A stretch of DNA of 64,000 nucleotides from Thermococcus sp. 18S1. GTDB taxonomy: Archaea > Methanobacteriota_B > Thermococci > Thermococcales > Thermococcaceae. The translations under genes and the position numbers were made by a program. The stretch lies in assembly GCF_012027645.1 (NCBI RefSeq), contig NZ_SNUU01000001.1:620001-684000 (forward strand), read 5' to 3'. Below are positions 32,877 through 44,228 of the stretch, piece by piece (positions within the stretch are counted from its first letter, which is position 1; each line of letters starts with the position of its first letter). The notes below the pieces were generated by a model, which did no database searches, was not told where the DNA came from, and saw only the letters and a list, made by a program, of their open reading frames with translations.

Positions 32877-34625
32877 GTGAGGAATGCACTTCTCGCCGCC
32901 CTGCTTGCCCTCGTGATTTTAATGAGCGGCTGTCTCGGGGCCACCTCCCAGACGAGCACGGCATCTTCAGGTTCATTGACGACCGGAACTCCAACAGGAT
33001 CCCCGGATTTCTCTATAATCTACCCCGAAAACCCGGTCATAGAAAACCTGAGCATGGACGAGAGCAGTCCGCTCTTGGAGAACATCTACTCCCCCACAGC
33101 GATCCAATGGGGGAACCTCACCATCGAGTACGACGGAAGCAGGATCAGGGGCCGCTACGACTTCCTTCTCTCAAACGTCTCGGGGAACGTCATCTATCTC
33201 GCCCTCACCGGCGTTCCCGATGATCCTGACGTCCTGAGGCTCAACCTGACGATTGAGGGCGTCCCCGTTGACCTCTCCCGCCTCAGCGGGGGCAGGATTC
33301 TCTTTGAAGAGGCTCTTGGCCGCCCTATAACGCGGAGCTATCTGACGGTTTATGAGATACGCTTCAACTCATCGAGGAAAAACCTCCGTGGGGAGATAAC
33401 GTACTCTCTGAGATACCCGGTCTTCCTCGATATGCCCGATCAATACGCGGGTTCGCCCCTCACATGGTGGGGGATGGGGGCCGAGCCGGTGGGCCTCAAC
33501 ATGACCTACTCCCTGCCCGAGGGCTACACCCTCGTGGTGCCCGGCTTTGGGGCTTTCAACGGTTCCGGGACGCTGAGCGGTGAAAAGCTCCTTCAGCTTC
33601 TCTTAGGATCCTTCATAAACGACGGCCCGGTGGTCGTTAAGAACGTCCCCGCGGCGGGCATCAACGTGACGGTTTATGTCCCTTGGAAGCAATACAATCC
33701 GCTCCACTGGGCGGACTTGGAGCGGATCGTGAAATTATCCGTTGAAACCTACGTCAATACCACCGGGCTCAGACCCCTTAACGACATCCACCTTGTCATT
33801 AACCCCGACTTCACGGGCTCCTTTATGATCGACGGCACCAACTCGGCCGTCATAGGTGAAAGGCGTGGCATCGAGCTCATCGTCCGCAGGAGAACCGGCT
33901 CCATACCGCACGAGCTCGCCCACATCTGGTTTGCCGGCTACGCGGATTTCAAGTATTTCAACGAAGGTTTTGCCACCTACCTGCAGTCCCTCGCCCTGAA
34001 GCGTATCGTACCGGCTCGCTTTAGTATGTACCTGGAGCTGAATGAAAAGTCCATCGTCGAATACGGGAGGTCGATCTCGATTCACGACGCCATGTCAGAG
34101 AACCTGCTGGACCTGAGGAAGCTCAACGTCTCCACTGTGCTGTACACTAAGGGGGCATTCACCCTCCGTTCCCTTCAGTTCGTCCTCGGAGACGAAACGT
34201 TCTACAGGGGACTCCACGAGGCCTTGGTACGGTGTCATGGGGCAAAGTGCGGCTTGGCCGACATTGAGGGGATTTTTGAGGACGTTTCAGGGGAGGACCT
34301 CGACTGGTTCTTCGGCGAGTGGTTCAACTCAACGCTGCTGCCGGACTACACCGTCGAGAATCTCACGGTAACCAACGAAAGCGATGGATACCGTCTGAGG
34401 TTTAGGCTTGTGGACCGGAGCAACTTCACAATGCCCGTTCAGGTTAGGGTTGTCACGGAGGATGCAAAATTCGTGGACACGACCGTTGTGGTGGAGAATG
34501 GCCTTGGGAGCGTCAACATGACCCTGGAGGCGAAGCCGACGATGATAGTGATTGACCCCGGCGAGTGGATGGCGAACATAAACCGGAAGTTCGAGGTTGA
34601 GGGGATAGGGGTGGATGTGAATTGA
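32877..34625 (+). CDS. Lipoprotein zinc metallopeptidase, peptidase MA/gluzincin type
   Basis: 582 residues. Lipobox LILMSGCLG predicts an externally anchored lipoprotein, followed by a Ser/Thr-rich spacer. The N-terminal about 300 residues are beta-rich. The catalytic part has HELAHIWFAGYA (zinc His 345 and 349, Glu 346) and NEGFATY (third ligand Glu 363). The 13-residue gap between His and Glu is shorter than the 18 of true M1 aminopeptidases and fits the peptidase-MA-like group better. C-terminal immunoglobulin-like domain. The GTG at 32877 follows GGTGA. Its stop overlaps the TTG start of the next gene, a predicted C25-type peptidase. Confidence 0.83.
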   Translation: MRNALLAALLALVILMSGCLGATSQTSTASSGSLTTGTPTGSPDFSIIYPENPVIENLSMDESSPLLENIYSPTAIQWGNLTIEYDGSRIRGRYDFLLSNVSGNVIYLALTGVPDDPDVLRLNLTIEGVPVDLSRLSGGRILFEEALGRPITRSYLTVYEIRFNSSRKNLRGEITYSLRYPVFLDMPDQYAGSPLTWWGMGAEPVGLNMTYSLPEGYTLVVPGFGAFNGSGTLSGEKLLQLLLGSFINDGPVVVKNVPAAGINVTVYVPWKQYNPLHWADLERIVKLSVETYVNTTGLRPLNDIHLVINPDFTGSFMIDGTNSAVIGERRGIELIVRRRTGSIPHELAHIWFAGYADFKYFNEGFATYLQSLALKRIVPARFSMYLELNEKSIVEYGRSISIHDAMSENLLDLRKLNVSTVLYTKGAFTLRSLQFVLGDETFYRGLHEALVRCHGAKCGLADIEGIFEDVSGEDLDWFFGEWFNSTLLPDYTVENLTVTNESDGYRLRFRLVDRSNFTMPVQVRVVTEDAKFVDTTVVVENGLGSVNMTLEAKPTMIVIDPGEWMANINRKFEVEGIGVDVN

Positions 34626-35977
34626 AGCGGGCTCTCGCGTTCCTTTTCCTTCTTCTCCTCTTTGTCCCTGCCGCTTCGGCCCGTTACTACGTTGTTCTCG
34701 ATGAAAGGCTCGCAGGGCTGTACCCCTATGCCAGTGAGGTTGCAAATCTCCATAACGGGACGGTGGTTGTTTCCAACTTCTCGGATTTCAGCTTTCTCGA
34801 ACCGGATGACTATGTCCTTTTTGTCGTGAACTCCTCACGGTTCGATAGGGATTTTGTATATTCAACCTACCGCTGGCTCGACCGCAATGGAGATGGCATT
34901 TACGACCCGGTAGTTGGATTTTATCCCGTTGAGAGGGAAGGGGATTTTATCTATTGGACAAAAGCTCTTAGGAGTTTTAGGCCCGGGAAAGCGCTCTTCG
35001 TGGAGGCAGGACGCATTGAATACGGGGAGTACGTGGGGGCCGCTGAAAACGCCTCCCTTGTGTGGGTTGGGGGCCACGGAAGCCCTTCGGGAGTGGATAT
35101 GGTACTGTGGAGGTTCGACGAGGAGCACATGGGCAATCCTGCTGGAAAGGCGTTTGTCTTTGAGTCATGCGATGTTGGGGAGGTGTGGAAGTCCAATGCC
35201 TCCCTCGTCCTTGCCCTTCTCCGGAGGGGTTCGCCGGCCGTTGTAGCATCGGTGGAGATGGGTGGCGTCTCATATCTCTCGAGCGGTTTCTGGGCCTCTG
35301 GTTATCCGTTGGGAAAGCTCGTCCAGATCAGCAACGCATACTTCCGGAAGGTTGGAATTCACCCCAAGGCCGTTCTCTTTGGAGACCCTGCACTCCTCCC
35401 GGTGAGCTTCCCCGAGTACTCTGTTTCCAAAAAGCCGGCATCAGGTATTTATGCAATGATGTTCCCTCCCGTGAACGGGGAGGTTTACATGCCCGGCGGT
35501 TCTTTGCCCGTTTCTCTGTTCAGGGCCTACGGACATATATTTAACCCCCTAGACCTCTGGAGGAGCCTCGTGACGCTTGAGGGGATAGGTCCCATCGTCC
35601 CCATATTGGGGGCTGTCTTGCTCTTACGGCAGAAAAAACCCGGCCGGAAGGAAGCCTGCTGGGCGGTTGCGTCTTCAGCGATACTCCTCCTGTTCCTCGG
35701 CATTCTCTGGGGATATCCCTCGGTAGGCGCGTCGCTGCTTGTGCTCTTGACGTGGGCCGTGGCTCTGCTCCTCTCACGTCTCAACCTGAAGCGGGGGTTT
35801 CTCTTTCTGTTTCTGCCGCCCTCGTTGGTTGTCTCCCTGGCACTCTTGGCTGGCTATGCAACCTTATCATACTGGGTCTTCACGCTCTTTGTGTCTCTTT
35901 TAGTATCTTTGTTCATATTGGGGCTCCTGCTGGGCATGTATAGGGCGTTTCAAATGGTATCTGCCGCTTTCAGGTGA
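34622..35977 (+). CDS. Membrane-bound gingipain-like (C25/clan CD) peptidase homologue
   Basis: 451 residues. Signal peptide (about 1-20), an external domain (21-335), and about five transmembrane segments at the C-terminus. The external part contains GGHGSPSG (His152) and FVFESCDVGE (Cys183), followed by a Gly-rich strand (SPAVVASVEMG) and FGDPALL (253-259); this order (GHG, xxC, GDPaL) is that of C25 gingipain-type cysteine peptidases. TTG start overlapping the previous stop, with GGGGTGG upstream. Proteolysis is inferred; a CHAT-like or inactive relative cannot be ruled out. It converges on the next gene with an 8-nt overlap. Confidence 0.68.
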   Translation: MKRALAFLFLLLLFVPAASARYYVVLDERLAGLYPYASEVANLHNGTVVVSNFSDFSFLEPDDYVLFVVNSSRFDRDFVYSTYRWLDRNGDGIYDPVVGFYPVEREGDFIYWTKALRSFRPGKALFVEAGRIEYGEYVGAAENASLVWVGGHGSPSGVDMVLWRFDEEHMGNPAGKAFVFESCDVGEVWKSNASLVLALLRRGSPAVVASVEMGGVSYLSSGFWASGYPLGKLVQISNAYFRKVGIHPKAVLFGDPALLPVSFPEYSVSKKPASGIYAMMFPPVNGEVYMPGGSLPVSLFRAYGHIFNPLDLWRSLVTLEGIGPIVPILGAVLLLRQKKPGRKEACWAVASSAILLLFLGILWGYPSVGASLLVLLTWAVALLLSRLNLKRGFLFLFLPPSLVVSLALLAGYATLSYWVFTLFVSLLVSLFILGLLLGMYRAFQMVSAAFR

Positions 35978-36935
35978 ACCCCCACTCCTCCTCGAATTCA
36001 TTTTCCTCGCTTTTCTCGGCTTCCTCCATCTCCAGCTCAACGACGAACGGCTCTTCGGCTTTGACGTCCGGCCTCAGCCTTATGTCGAGGATGGCACGCA
36101 GTGTGAATTCACCGTGCCCCATAACGAGGGTTCCGCCTCCGAGGCTGCCCGCCAGGCTCTTCGGGCTGACCGTTTTGTAGTTTCCGACGACCACCGTGCT
36201 CTCCTCTGGCAGCATGAGGGCGCTGAACTCGAAGGACGTTCCGGTTCCCAGAATCTTTTCGAAGCTGAAGCCCTCCGTCGTAAGCGCCACCTTTACCCGC
36301 CTCGCCTTCGTGAGGGTCGAGTACACGCTCCCCCTGATGAGTTTTCCGTCGCCCCTGAAGCTCACCTGGGCGGAGTCCTCCTGCGTTGAGACCGTCACCG
36401 TGCCCTCGCCTTCCACACGTCCTTTGCTGGTCAGGAAGAGGAGCACCACGTCCCTGTACGGCTCGCTCAGCACCCTGACCGCCGGCGCCCTGATGAATCC
36501 GGTGCCGTCCGAGTAGACCGCGGCCTTGAACTCTCCATCGATGAACGGAATCCGCGAGCCCCGGGACATCCTCTCGGCCGTGAACTTTCTGCTCACGTGG
36601 TATGTCCTGTTCTTTCCTCCGCTCCACCAGCCCCTCATCTCCAGAACACCAACCTCGAAGTCCATCTCGCCCGGAAGGGAAACTGCCGAGTCCGAGAACT
36701 CTGCGGCCGAGAAGAACGCTTCCGCTTTCTTTGATGCGGAGCGAACCCGGATTACGCCGTAGAGCCCACCCCCGAATATCAGGAGTGCGAACGCGATGAA
36801 GAGAACCAAAAACAGCGTTCCCCCGGCAGCGCTCAGGAACATGTAGACCAGGGGCGCCATGAACGCCGCCATGAAGATTAGTATGAACACCACCGCCAGG
36901 GTGCTTCCCCTGTCCCTGAGAACGACGACTTTCAT
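35970..36935 (-). CDS. Membrane protein with large soluble domain, unknown
   Basis: 321 residues. Two adjacent hydrophobic helices near the N-terminus (TLAVVFILIFMAAFMAPLVYMFL and GGTLFLVLFIAFALLIFGGGLYGVI) form a hairpin; the rest (about 65-300) is beta-rich and soluble, ending in an acidic tail (EMEEAEKSEENEFEEEWGFT). No known family recognised. The ATG at 36935 follows GGTGGACATC. The domain has repeated strand pairs such as VEGEGTVTVSTQEDSAQVSFRG, suggesting a beta-sandwich. Confidence 0.72.
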   Translation of the reverse strand: MKVVVLRDRGSTLAVVFILIFMAAFMAPLVYMFLSAAGGTLFLVLFIAFALLIFGGGLYGVIRVRSASKKAEAFFSAAEFSDSAVSLPGEMDFEVGVLEMRGWWSGGKNRTYHVSRKFTAERMSRGSRIPFIDGEFKAAVYSDGTGFIRAPAVRVLSEPYRDVVLLFLTSKGRVEGEGTVTVSTQEDSAQVSFRGDGKLIRGSVYSTLTKARRVKVALTTEGFSFEKILGTGTSFEFSALMLPEESTVVVGNYKTVSPKSLAGSLGGGTLVMGHGEFTLRAILDIRLRPDVKAEEPFVVELEMEEAEKSEENEFEEEWGFT

Positions 36936-37028
36936 GATGTCCACCGATGGTGTTTCGGCGGGGTTGTTTATTACCCTTCCCGCGAGCGGTTTATAACCCC
37001 CGCCCCGAATTTATACCGGTGCTGCATC

Positions 37029-37706
37029 ATGGTGCGCCTCCCCTTCCGTGACACGTACTACGAAATCAGGCCGAGCAAGATAGTGGCCCTTGCCAAGAAC
37101 TACGCCGAGCACGCCAGGGAGATGGAGAGCGACGTTCCAGAGAAGCCTGTCTTCTTCCTCAAGCCACCTTCAGCGCTCATCGGCCCCGGCGAGCCGATAA
37201 TACTGCCGAGGATGAGCAAGCGGGTTGACCACGAGGTAGAGCTGGCGGTGATAATCGGGAAGAGGGCCAGGCGCGTGCCGGCCGAGAAGGCCATGGACTA
37301 TGTGCTGGGCTACACGATACTGCTTGACATTACAGCGAGAGACCTTCAGGCCGAAGCGAGGGGGAAGGGCTTCCCCTGGACGATCGCGAAGGGCTTCGAC
37401 ACCTTCGCCCCCGTCGGGCCGAGGGTCGTCGATAAACGCGAGTTAAACATAGACGACCTTGAAATCGGCCTGAAGGTGAACGGCCAGCTCAGACAGCTCG
37501 GGCGGACGAGCGAGATGGTCTTCAAGGTTCCCGAACTGATAGAGTACATAAGCTCCGTCATGACGCTTGAGCCCGGAGACATAATAGCGACGGGGACGCC
37601 GGCAGGGATAGGCCCGCTGAGGCACGGCGACAGGGTTGAGGCGTGGATAGAGGGCATAGGCAGGGTCGAGTTTGATGTTCTGGCCGAGGGTTCGATACTC
37701 TGCTGA
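37029..37706 (+). CDS. Fumarylacetoacetate hydrolase family protein
   Basis: 225 residues, FAH-fold enzyme acting on 2-oxo acids or acylpyruvates (hydrolysis, decarboxylation or hydration). Family signatures: KIVALAKNYAEHA, PVFFLKPPSALIG, DHEVELAVIIGK (metal Glu pair), the Asp of LLDITARDLQ, and DIIATGTPAGIG. The archaeal short form lacks the N-terminal domain of mammalian FAH. No ribosome binding site; GGTTTATAAC about 38 nt upstream suggests a leaderless or very short leader transcript. Real substrate unknown. Confidence 0.9.
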   Translation: MVRLPFRDTYYEIRPSKIVALAKNYAEHAREMESDVPEKPVFFLKPPSALIGPGEPIILPRMSKRVDHEVELAVIIGKRARRVPAEKAMDYVLGYTILLDITARDLQAEARGKGFPWTIAKGFDTFAPVGPRVVDKRELNIDDLEIGLKVNGQLRQLGRTSEMVFKVPELIEYISSVMTLEPGDIIATGTPAGIGPLRHGDRVEAWIEGIGRVEFDVLAEGSILC

Positions 37707-37751
37707 AAAACTTTTTTAAGTTTTTAATCTTTAACTGTCTCTGGTGGTGTC

Positions 37752-38090
37752 ATGAGGCCCGTTCGCTGGCTGGTGGTCGTCGTCATTGCCCTCTCGATTC
37801 TGATCGCGGGCTGTCTCGACAACAACTTCGTCTACGCCAGGGGAAAGAGCGTTCCGGCCGGGGAGAGCAGGGAGTGGCCCTTCCGGGGTCCGGCGAACCT
37901 GACTGTTGAGATAAGCTCCAGCGTCCCCGTTGAGGTGAAGGTTGTCTCCTCCGACGGAACCGTGCTGAAGGATTTTGGAACCGTCAGGGAAGTGAATGCG
38001 GTCGTTGAACTTCCGAAGGGCAGGTGGAAGGTCGTGGTGAGGAACCCCGGCAAAGAGACCGCGGTCATTGACGTGACCATTAAGGCCTGA
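37752..38090 (+). CDS. Small lipoprotein, unknown
   Basis: 112 residues. Signal sequence with lipobox SILIAGCLD; the mature 90 residues form a compact beta-sandwich-like domain (NLTVEISSSVPVEVKVVSSDGTV, GRWKVVVRNPGKETAVIDVTI), similar in look to emp24/PPC-like or COX2-type small binding domains. GGTGGTGTC before the ATG; TATA-like TTTTTTAAG lies at about 37710. Function unknown, probably an extracellular structural or binding module. Confidence 0.75.
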   Translation: MRPVRWLVVVVIALSILIAGCLDNNFVYARGKSVPAGESREWPFRGPANLTVEISSSVPVEVKVVSSDGTVLKDFGTVREVNAVVELPKGRWKVVVRNPGKETAVIDVTIKA

Positions 38091-38431
38091 GCCTTCGTTT
38101 TTCTCTGGACTTTTCCTAAATCGCTTCAGCATTTTTAAGTTTCAACTAACCATCGTTCGGCAGATTAAACGACACATTAAACGCCCTTCGAGCCTCTAAT
38201 GTCGTAATGTGCGTTGGTGTCCACTTGTCCATCTTCTTGATGAATTTTTATTCATGCTGAGACTAAAAACGGCATAAAAGTCTGTTTTGACTCGTTTTTG
38301 GTTTTAAATCCGCGTTCTTGGCTTTTACAGGGCTGAAAAACTTTATATTTTGGAACGGAGCGATATCTAAGGATTGCACGTCCCGTAGACATGTGGACAT
38401 GAATGCTCATAACTGTGCAGGAGGTTGGGAG
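38091..38431. promoter_or_regulatory. Intergenic region upstream of the OPT transporter
   Basis: 341 bp without a convincing gene. It holds a perfect dyad ATGAAT-TTTT-ATTCAT (about 38239-38254), a looser dyad ACGACACATTA...TAATGTCGT (38170-38205), and the transporter TATA box CTTTATATTTTGG (about 38340-38352). The expected leader is about 60 nt, ending in GGAGGTTGGGAG. A three-codon frame ATG-TGG-ACA-TGA lies in the leader; nothing supports a role for it. Confidence 0.45.
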
Positions 38432-40183
38432 ATGGCGGACGCCAACTGGAAAGTTGGAGAAGCGAGCTGGAAGCGTAAGGATTCGGACGAGACCTACCGC
38501 GAAGTGACGCCCGCCGCTATAATACTGGGTGTCATCTGGGGCGCCTTCATGGCGGCCAGCTTCACCTACGCGGGAATGATAATGGGCTTCACCTCCGGCG
38601 GCTCAGCTATAGCTGCCATCGTCGGATGGGGAGTCCTCAGGGGAATCCTTAAGAAGGGAACCGTCGTCGAGAACAACATCGTCCAGACCATAGCCTCTGC
38701 CGTCAACATCTCCGTCTCTGGAGTCATCTTCACCATCCCGGCGCTCTACATCATGGGACTCCACGAGGAGATAAACACCACGTACTTCTTCCTCGCCACC
38801 GCGGCCGGAGCGATACTGGGAATCACCTTCATAATCCCGCTGAGGAAGCAGATGATCGAGATAGACCGCCTCCGCTTCCCGACCGGAACTGCAGTTGCCA
38901 CTGTCCTCAAGACCCCGGGAAGCGGAATCGAGAAGGCCAGGCTGCTCTTCCTCGGCATGGCCGTCAGCGCGGCCGTCTATCTGGTTCAGCAGTTCCCGGT
39001 GCTCGGCCTCCCGGAGATAATCCCCGAGTACATTGACCTCGGTGCCATACTCCACCTCCCCGAGTGGGTCAGCCTTGCCATGGCCCTCTCGCTGATGGTC
39101 TTTGGAATGGGCCTCATCACCGGAAGGAACGGTCTCATAGTCCTCGCCGGTGGAATACTCTCCTACTACATCATCACCCCCATAGTCAAGGCCCTCGGCT
39201 GGCTCCCGAGCGACGTCACCGGCGGCGCGGTTAGCGGCTTCGTCTACGCCAACATGACCAGGCCGCTCGGTATCGGAATGCTCCTCGGCGGCTCGATAGC
39301 GGGCCTCATACTCTCGATGCCCGTCATCATAGTCGCCCTCAAGAGCATAGCCAACGCGAGCAAGCTCGGAACCGGCAGGAACGAGGAGCTCCCGATAAAG
39401 TACCTCTACGCCGGAATAACCCTCGCGTTCCTCCTCCTGCTGATAACCACCTACCAGCTGGGTAACCTCGGCATCGGCAGGAGCCTGCTCACTGCCCTCG
39501 TCGGCGTCGCCTGGATATTCGTGGCGGCCCTGCTCGTCGCCATGTCCACCGGAATGACCGACTGGAGCCCGGTTTCGGGTCTCTCCCTCGTGTCGGTCAT
39601 GATACTCCTCTACCTCACCGGCAAGCAGGTTCCGCTAACCATACTCCTCGGAGCCACCGTCGGTGTCGCCATCTCAGGTGCAGCCGACATGATGCAGGAC
39701 CTCAAGACCGGCCACCTCGTCGGTGGTATTCCCTCCAGGCAGCAGAAGGTCGAGCTCCTCACCGCCTGGATAGGCCCGATAATAGCCCTCACCGTCGTCG
39801 GGCTCATATGGAAGGCCTACGGCATCGGAAACGAGATGGTTCCTGCCCCGCAGGCCATGGCCCTCAAGTCCATGGTCGACGCTATCCTCGGCGGCAACGT
39901 CCCGGTGGACAAGTTCATCGCGGGAGGAATCCTCGGCTTCGCACTCTCCATGAGCGGAATACCAGGACTCGGAGTCCTTGTCGGTCTGTCGATGTACCTG
40001 CCGATGCTCTACATCCTGCCCTACGGACTCGGCTGTATCGTCCACGAGATAGCCAAGAGGAAGAAGGGCAACGAGTTCATAACCGAGAAGATGCTCCCGG
40101 TCGCGGCCGGATTGATGGTCGGAGAGGCGGCTATGACCCTCCTCTTCGCGGTCCTGACCGTCATGGGAGTACTCCACCCGTGA
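38432..40183 (+). CDS. OPT family oligopeptide transporter
   Basis: 583 residues with about 14-16 transmembrane segments, proton-coupled uptake of oligopeptides (or metal chelates, as in YSL relatives). Family signatures: GVIWGAFMAASFTYAGMIMG near the N-terminus, ENNIVQTIASAVNISVSG, and DMMQDLKTGHLVGGIPSRQQ. The ATG at 38432 follows GGAGGTTGGGAG; an in-frame ATG at 38399 would add 11 residues. Adjacent to a small membrane-anchored helical protein (40194-40706). It fits a peptide-fermenting life. Confidence 0.92.
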   Translation: MADANWKVGEASWKRKDSDETYREVTPAAIILGVIWGAFMAASFTYAGMIMGFTSGGSAIAAIVGWGVLRGILKKGTVVENNIVQTIASAVNISVSGVIFTIPALYIMGLHEEINTTYFFLATAAGAILGITFIIPLRKQMIEIDRLRFPTGTAVATVLKTPGSGIEKARLLFLGMAVSAAVYLVQQFPVLGLPEIIPEYIDLGAILHLPEWVSLAMALSLMVFGMGLITGRNGLIVLAGGILSYYIITPIVKALGWLPSDVTGGAVSGFVYANMTRPLGIGMLLGGSIAGLILSMPVIIVALKSIANASKLGTGRNEELPIKYLYAGITLAFLLLLITTYQLGNLGIGRSLLTALVGVAWIFVAALLVAMSTGMTDWSPVSGLSLVSVMILLYLTGKQVPLTILLGATVGVAISGAADMMQDLKTGHLVGGIPSRQQKVELLTAWIGPIIALTVVGLIWKAYGIGNEMVPAPQAMALKSMVDAILGGNVPVDKFIAGGILGFALSMSGIPGLGVLVGLSMYLPMLYILPYGLGCIVHEIAKRKKGNEFITEKMLPVAAGLMVGEAAMTLLFAVLTVMGVLHP

Positions 40184-40193
40184 GGTGATGGAG

Positions 40194-40706
40194 ATGAAGA
40201 AGCTCGTTGGAAACGTCCTGCTCACGGTAGGCCTCGTTGCCGGCGCGATAACCGCCGCAAGGATACCGCCCATGTGGGGCGGCTTGGCCGCTTCCCTGGC
40301 CGTCATGGGGGCGGGCATCTTCCTCAGGCGCCAGGGTGCGAAGGAGGAGCTCCACAGGGCGGCCCAGAGCGGAACCGGCGGCGTTAAGGAACTCGAGAGG
40401 CTCCTCGCCGATGCCCTCGGCAGGATCGAGAAGATAATGGACGCCCCGCGCGAGAAGGCCGTTGAGGAGCTCACCGGAATCCTCGAGGAGCTCGACGAGT
40501 TCGCCGAGAAGGCGCAGCCCCTTAGGATAGAGGGCCTCATGACCTACGGAACCATCATGAGCGTCTTCAGCAGGGGCGAGAGGGCCCTCAACAGGGCCTG
40601 GAGCGCCTTTGCGGACGGCTATGAAAACGAGGGAAGGAGATACCTCCGCTACGGCTACGAGGACCTTAAGGAGACCCTCAGCGCGGTCAAGGCGCTGAAG
40701 GTCTGA
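40194..40706 (+). CDS. Membrane-anchored helical protein, unknown
   Basis: 170 residues: one or two N-terminal hydrophobic segments (LVGNVLLTVGLVAGAITAA; GLAASLAVMGAGIFLRR), then a strongly charged helical cytosolic part (EELHRAAQS... VKELERLLADALGRIEKIMD...). The ATG follows GAGGTGATGGAG, 10 nt after the OPT transporter stop, so it is co-transcribed and may be an accessory factor for that transporter. Family not recognised. Confidence 0.75.
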   Translation: MKKLVGNVLLTVGLVAGAITAARIPPMWGGLAASLAVMGAGIFLRRQGAKEELHRAAQSGTGGVKELERLLADALGRIEKIMDAPREKAVEELTGILEELDEFAEKAQPLRIEGLMTYGTIMSVFSRGERALNRAWSAFADGYENEGRRYLRYGYEDLKETLSAVKALKV

Positions 40707-40728
40707 GCCCCTTTCTTTTCTTCTCTGG

Positions 40729-42976
<2,248 letters not shown>

Positions 42977-42977
42977 A

Positions 42978-44228
42978 ATGGTAAGGAAAGCCGGGGTGGC
43001 GATACTCCTAATCTTCGCGCTCTTCGTGGCCCTCTCGAACGCGAGTGTGAGCGACGAGGACATGGCCAACTGGGAGAACCTTAACTACTGGAAGGACAAC
43101 CCGAGAATGGCCTACCCATCGTGGTTCTCCCTCCTCGGCGACAGAACCCCCACCGTCTTTCTCGAGCCTTCCGCCGTTGAAGGGAACGGCTCCAGGGTTT
43201 ACAGGTTCACCTACGAGCACACCTACCGCGACAAGCCGAGCGACGTCAGGTTCTACGGCCTCCCCTACGGCGAGGAGGTCGAGATAAGCGTTCTGAGGCC
43301 GGACGGGATAAGGGTGCCGCTTTACAGGGGCATAGCAACGTCGAGCAACCTAAGCCTCAACACCAACATGCGCTCCGGCGTTGTCTCCTCGCTTTCCGAC
43401 GTCCTCAACCTGAGCGAGGCCGGATACGTCCTCTTCTCCGCCACCCAGCTTCTGTTCTCCCGCGACGGGAGTATGGCGACCCTCAACGGGGAGTACGTCT
43501 TCGAGGTTCGCCTGGCTGGAAACTCCACGCCCTCCGTGGAAATCCTCGGGACCTGCTACGGCCTCCTCGGCACGGACTCCTACGGCAGGGACATGTGGGT
43601 GGGCTTCGTCAAGGGAATGAACAACACCCTCTACCTGGCCTTCTTCACCACGGTCATAATAGTCGTCCTGGGCGTTCTGATAGGCCTCGTCTCCGGCTAC
43701 GTTGGCGGGACGCTGGGGGAGGTCATAACCTTCCTCCTTGAGGTTCTCGTAGCCCTTCCGATGCTCCCGATTCTGGTCGTTCTGGTGTGGCTCTTCTCGA
43801 CCCAGGGCTACGGCCAGCAGGTCAGGATAAACCCCGTCCTCTTCATGTTCTTCGTCGCCCTCCTCACCCTCGGGAAGTTCGCCAAGACTATCAGAATGAT
43901 GACGATAAAGGAGAAGGTGAACGAGTACGTCAGGGCCGCGGTGAGCATGGGTGCCGGCACGCTCTGGGTTCTGAGGAAGCACATCCTGCCGCCGGTCGGG
44001 GAGTTCTCGCTGAGGTACTCCACCATACTCCTGGCCAGGATAGTGGCCCTCGTTTCTGTCTTCGGGTTCTTCGGCCTGATTCCGGGCACGAACTGGGGAT
44101 CGTTCATGATAGAGGCCATGAACCAGGGGGCGCTCTACGGGGGCTACTGGTGGTGGATAGTGGCTCCCGGCCTCGCCATGGCCGTCCTGAGCGCGGGGCT
44201 GGCCTTTGTCTCCTCCGGCTCGCGTTAG
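42978..44228 (+). CDS. ABC transporter permease, DppC/OppC-like
   Basis: 416 residues, partner of the preceding permease. A long extracytoplasmic insert (about 35-200) ends with LLGTDSYGRDMWVGFVKGMN, the DppC signature, followed by the permease domain with EAA-like loop EYVRAAVSMGAGTLWVLRKHILP. The ATG starts 1 nt after the previous stop. The insert is longer than in typical DppC proteins. The operon ends here, against the convergent GTPase gene (stops adjacent). Confidence 0.88.
   Translation: MVRKAGVAILLIFALFVALSNASVSDEDMANWENLNYWKDNPRMAYPSWFSLLGDRTPTVFLEPSAVEGNGSRVYRFTYEHTYRDKPSDVRFYGLPYGEEVEISVLRPDGIRVPLYRGIATSSNLSLNTNMRSGVVSSLSDVLNLSEAGYVLFSATQLLFSRDGSMATLNGEYVFEVRLAGNSTPSVEILGTCYGLLGTDSYGRDMWVGFVKGMNNTLYLAFFTTVIIVVLGVLIGLVSGYVGGTLGEVITFLLEVLVALPMLPILVVLVWLFSTQGYGQQVRINPVLFMFFVALLTLGKFAKTIRMMTIKEKVNEYVRAAVSMGAGTLWVLRKHILPPVGEFSLRYSTILLARIVALVSVFGFFGLIPGTNWGSFMIEAMNQGALYGGYWWWIVAPGLAMAVLSAGLAFVSSGSR

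Noticed and set aside
38236-38255. C/D box-like sRNA (TGATGA ... CTGA)
   Set aside because: Boxes are only about 10 nt apart and no C'/D' pair is present; the dyad ATGAAT/ATTCAT explains the sequence better.
38390-38401. Three-codon frame Met-Trp-Thr in the OPT transporter leader
   Set aside because: Too short and without link to the transporter; kept apart from the trpS leader, where the amino acid fits the downstream gene.
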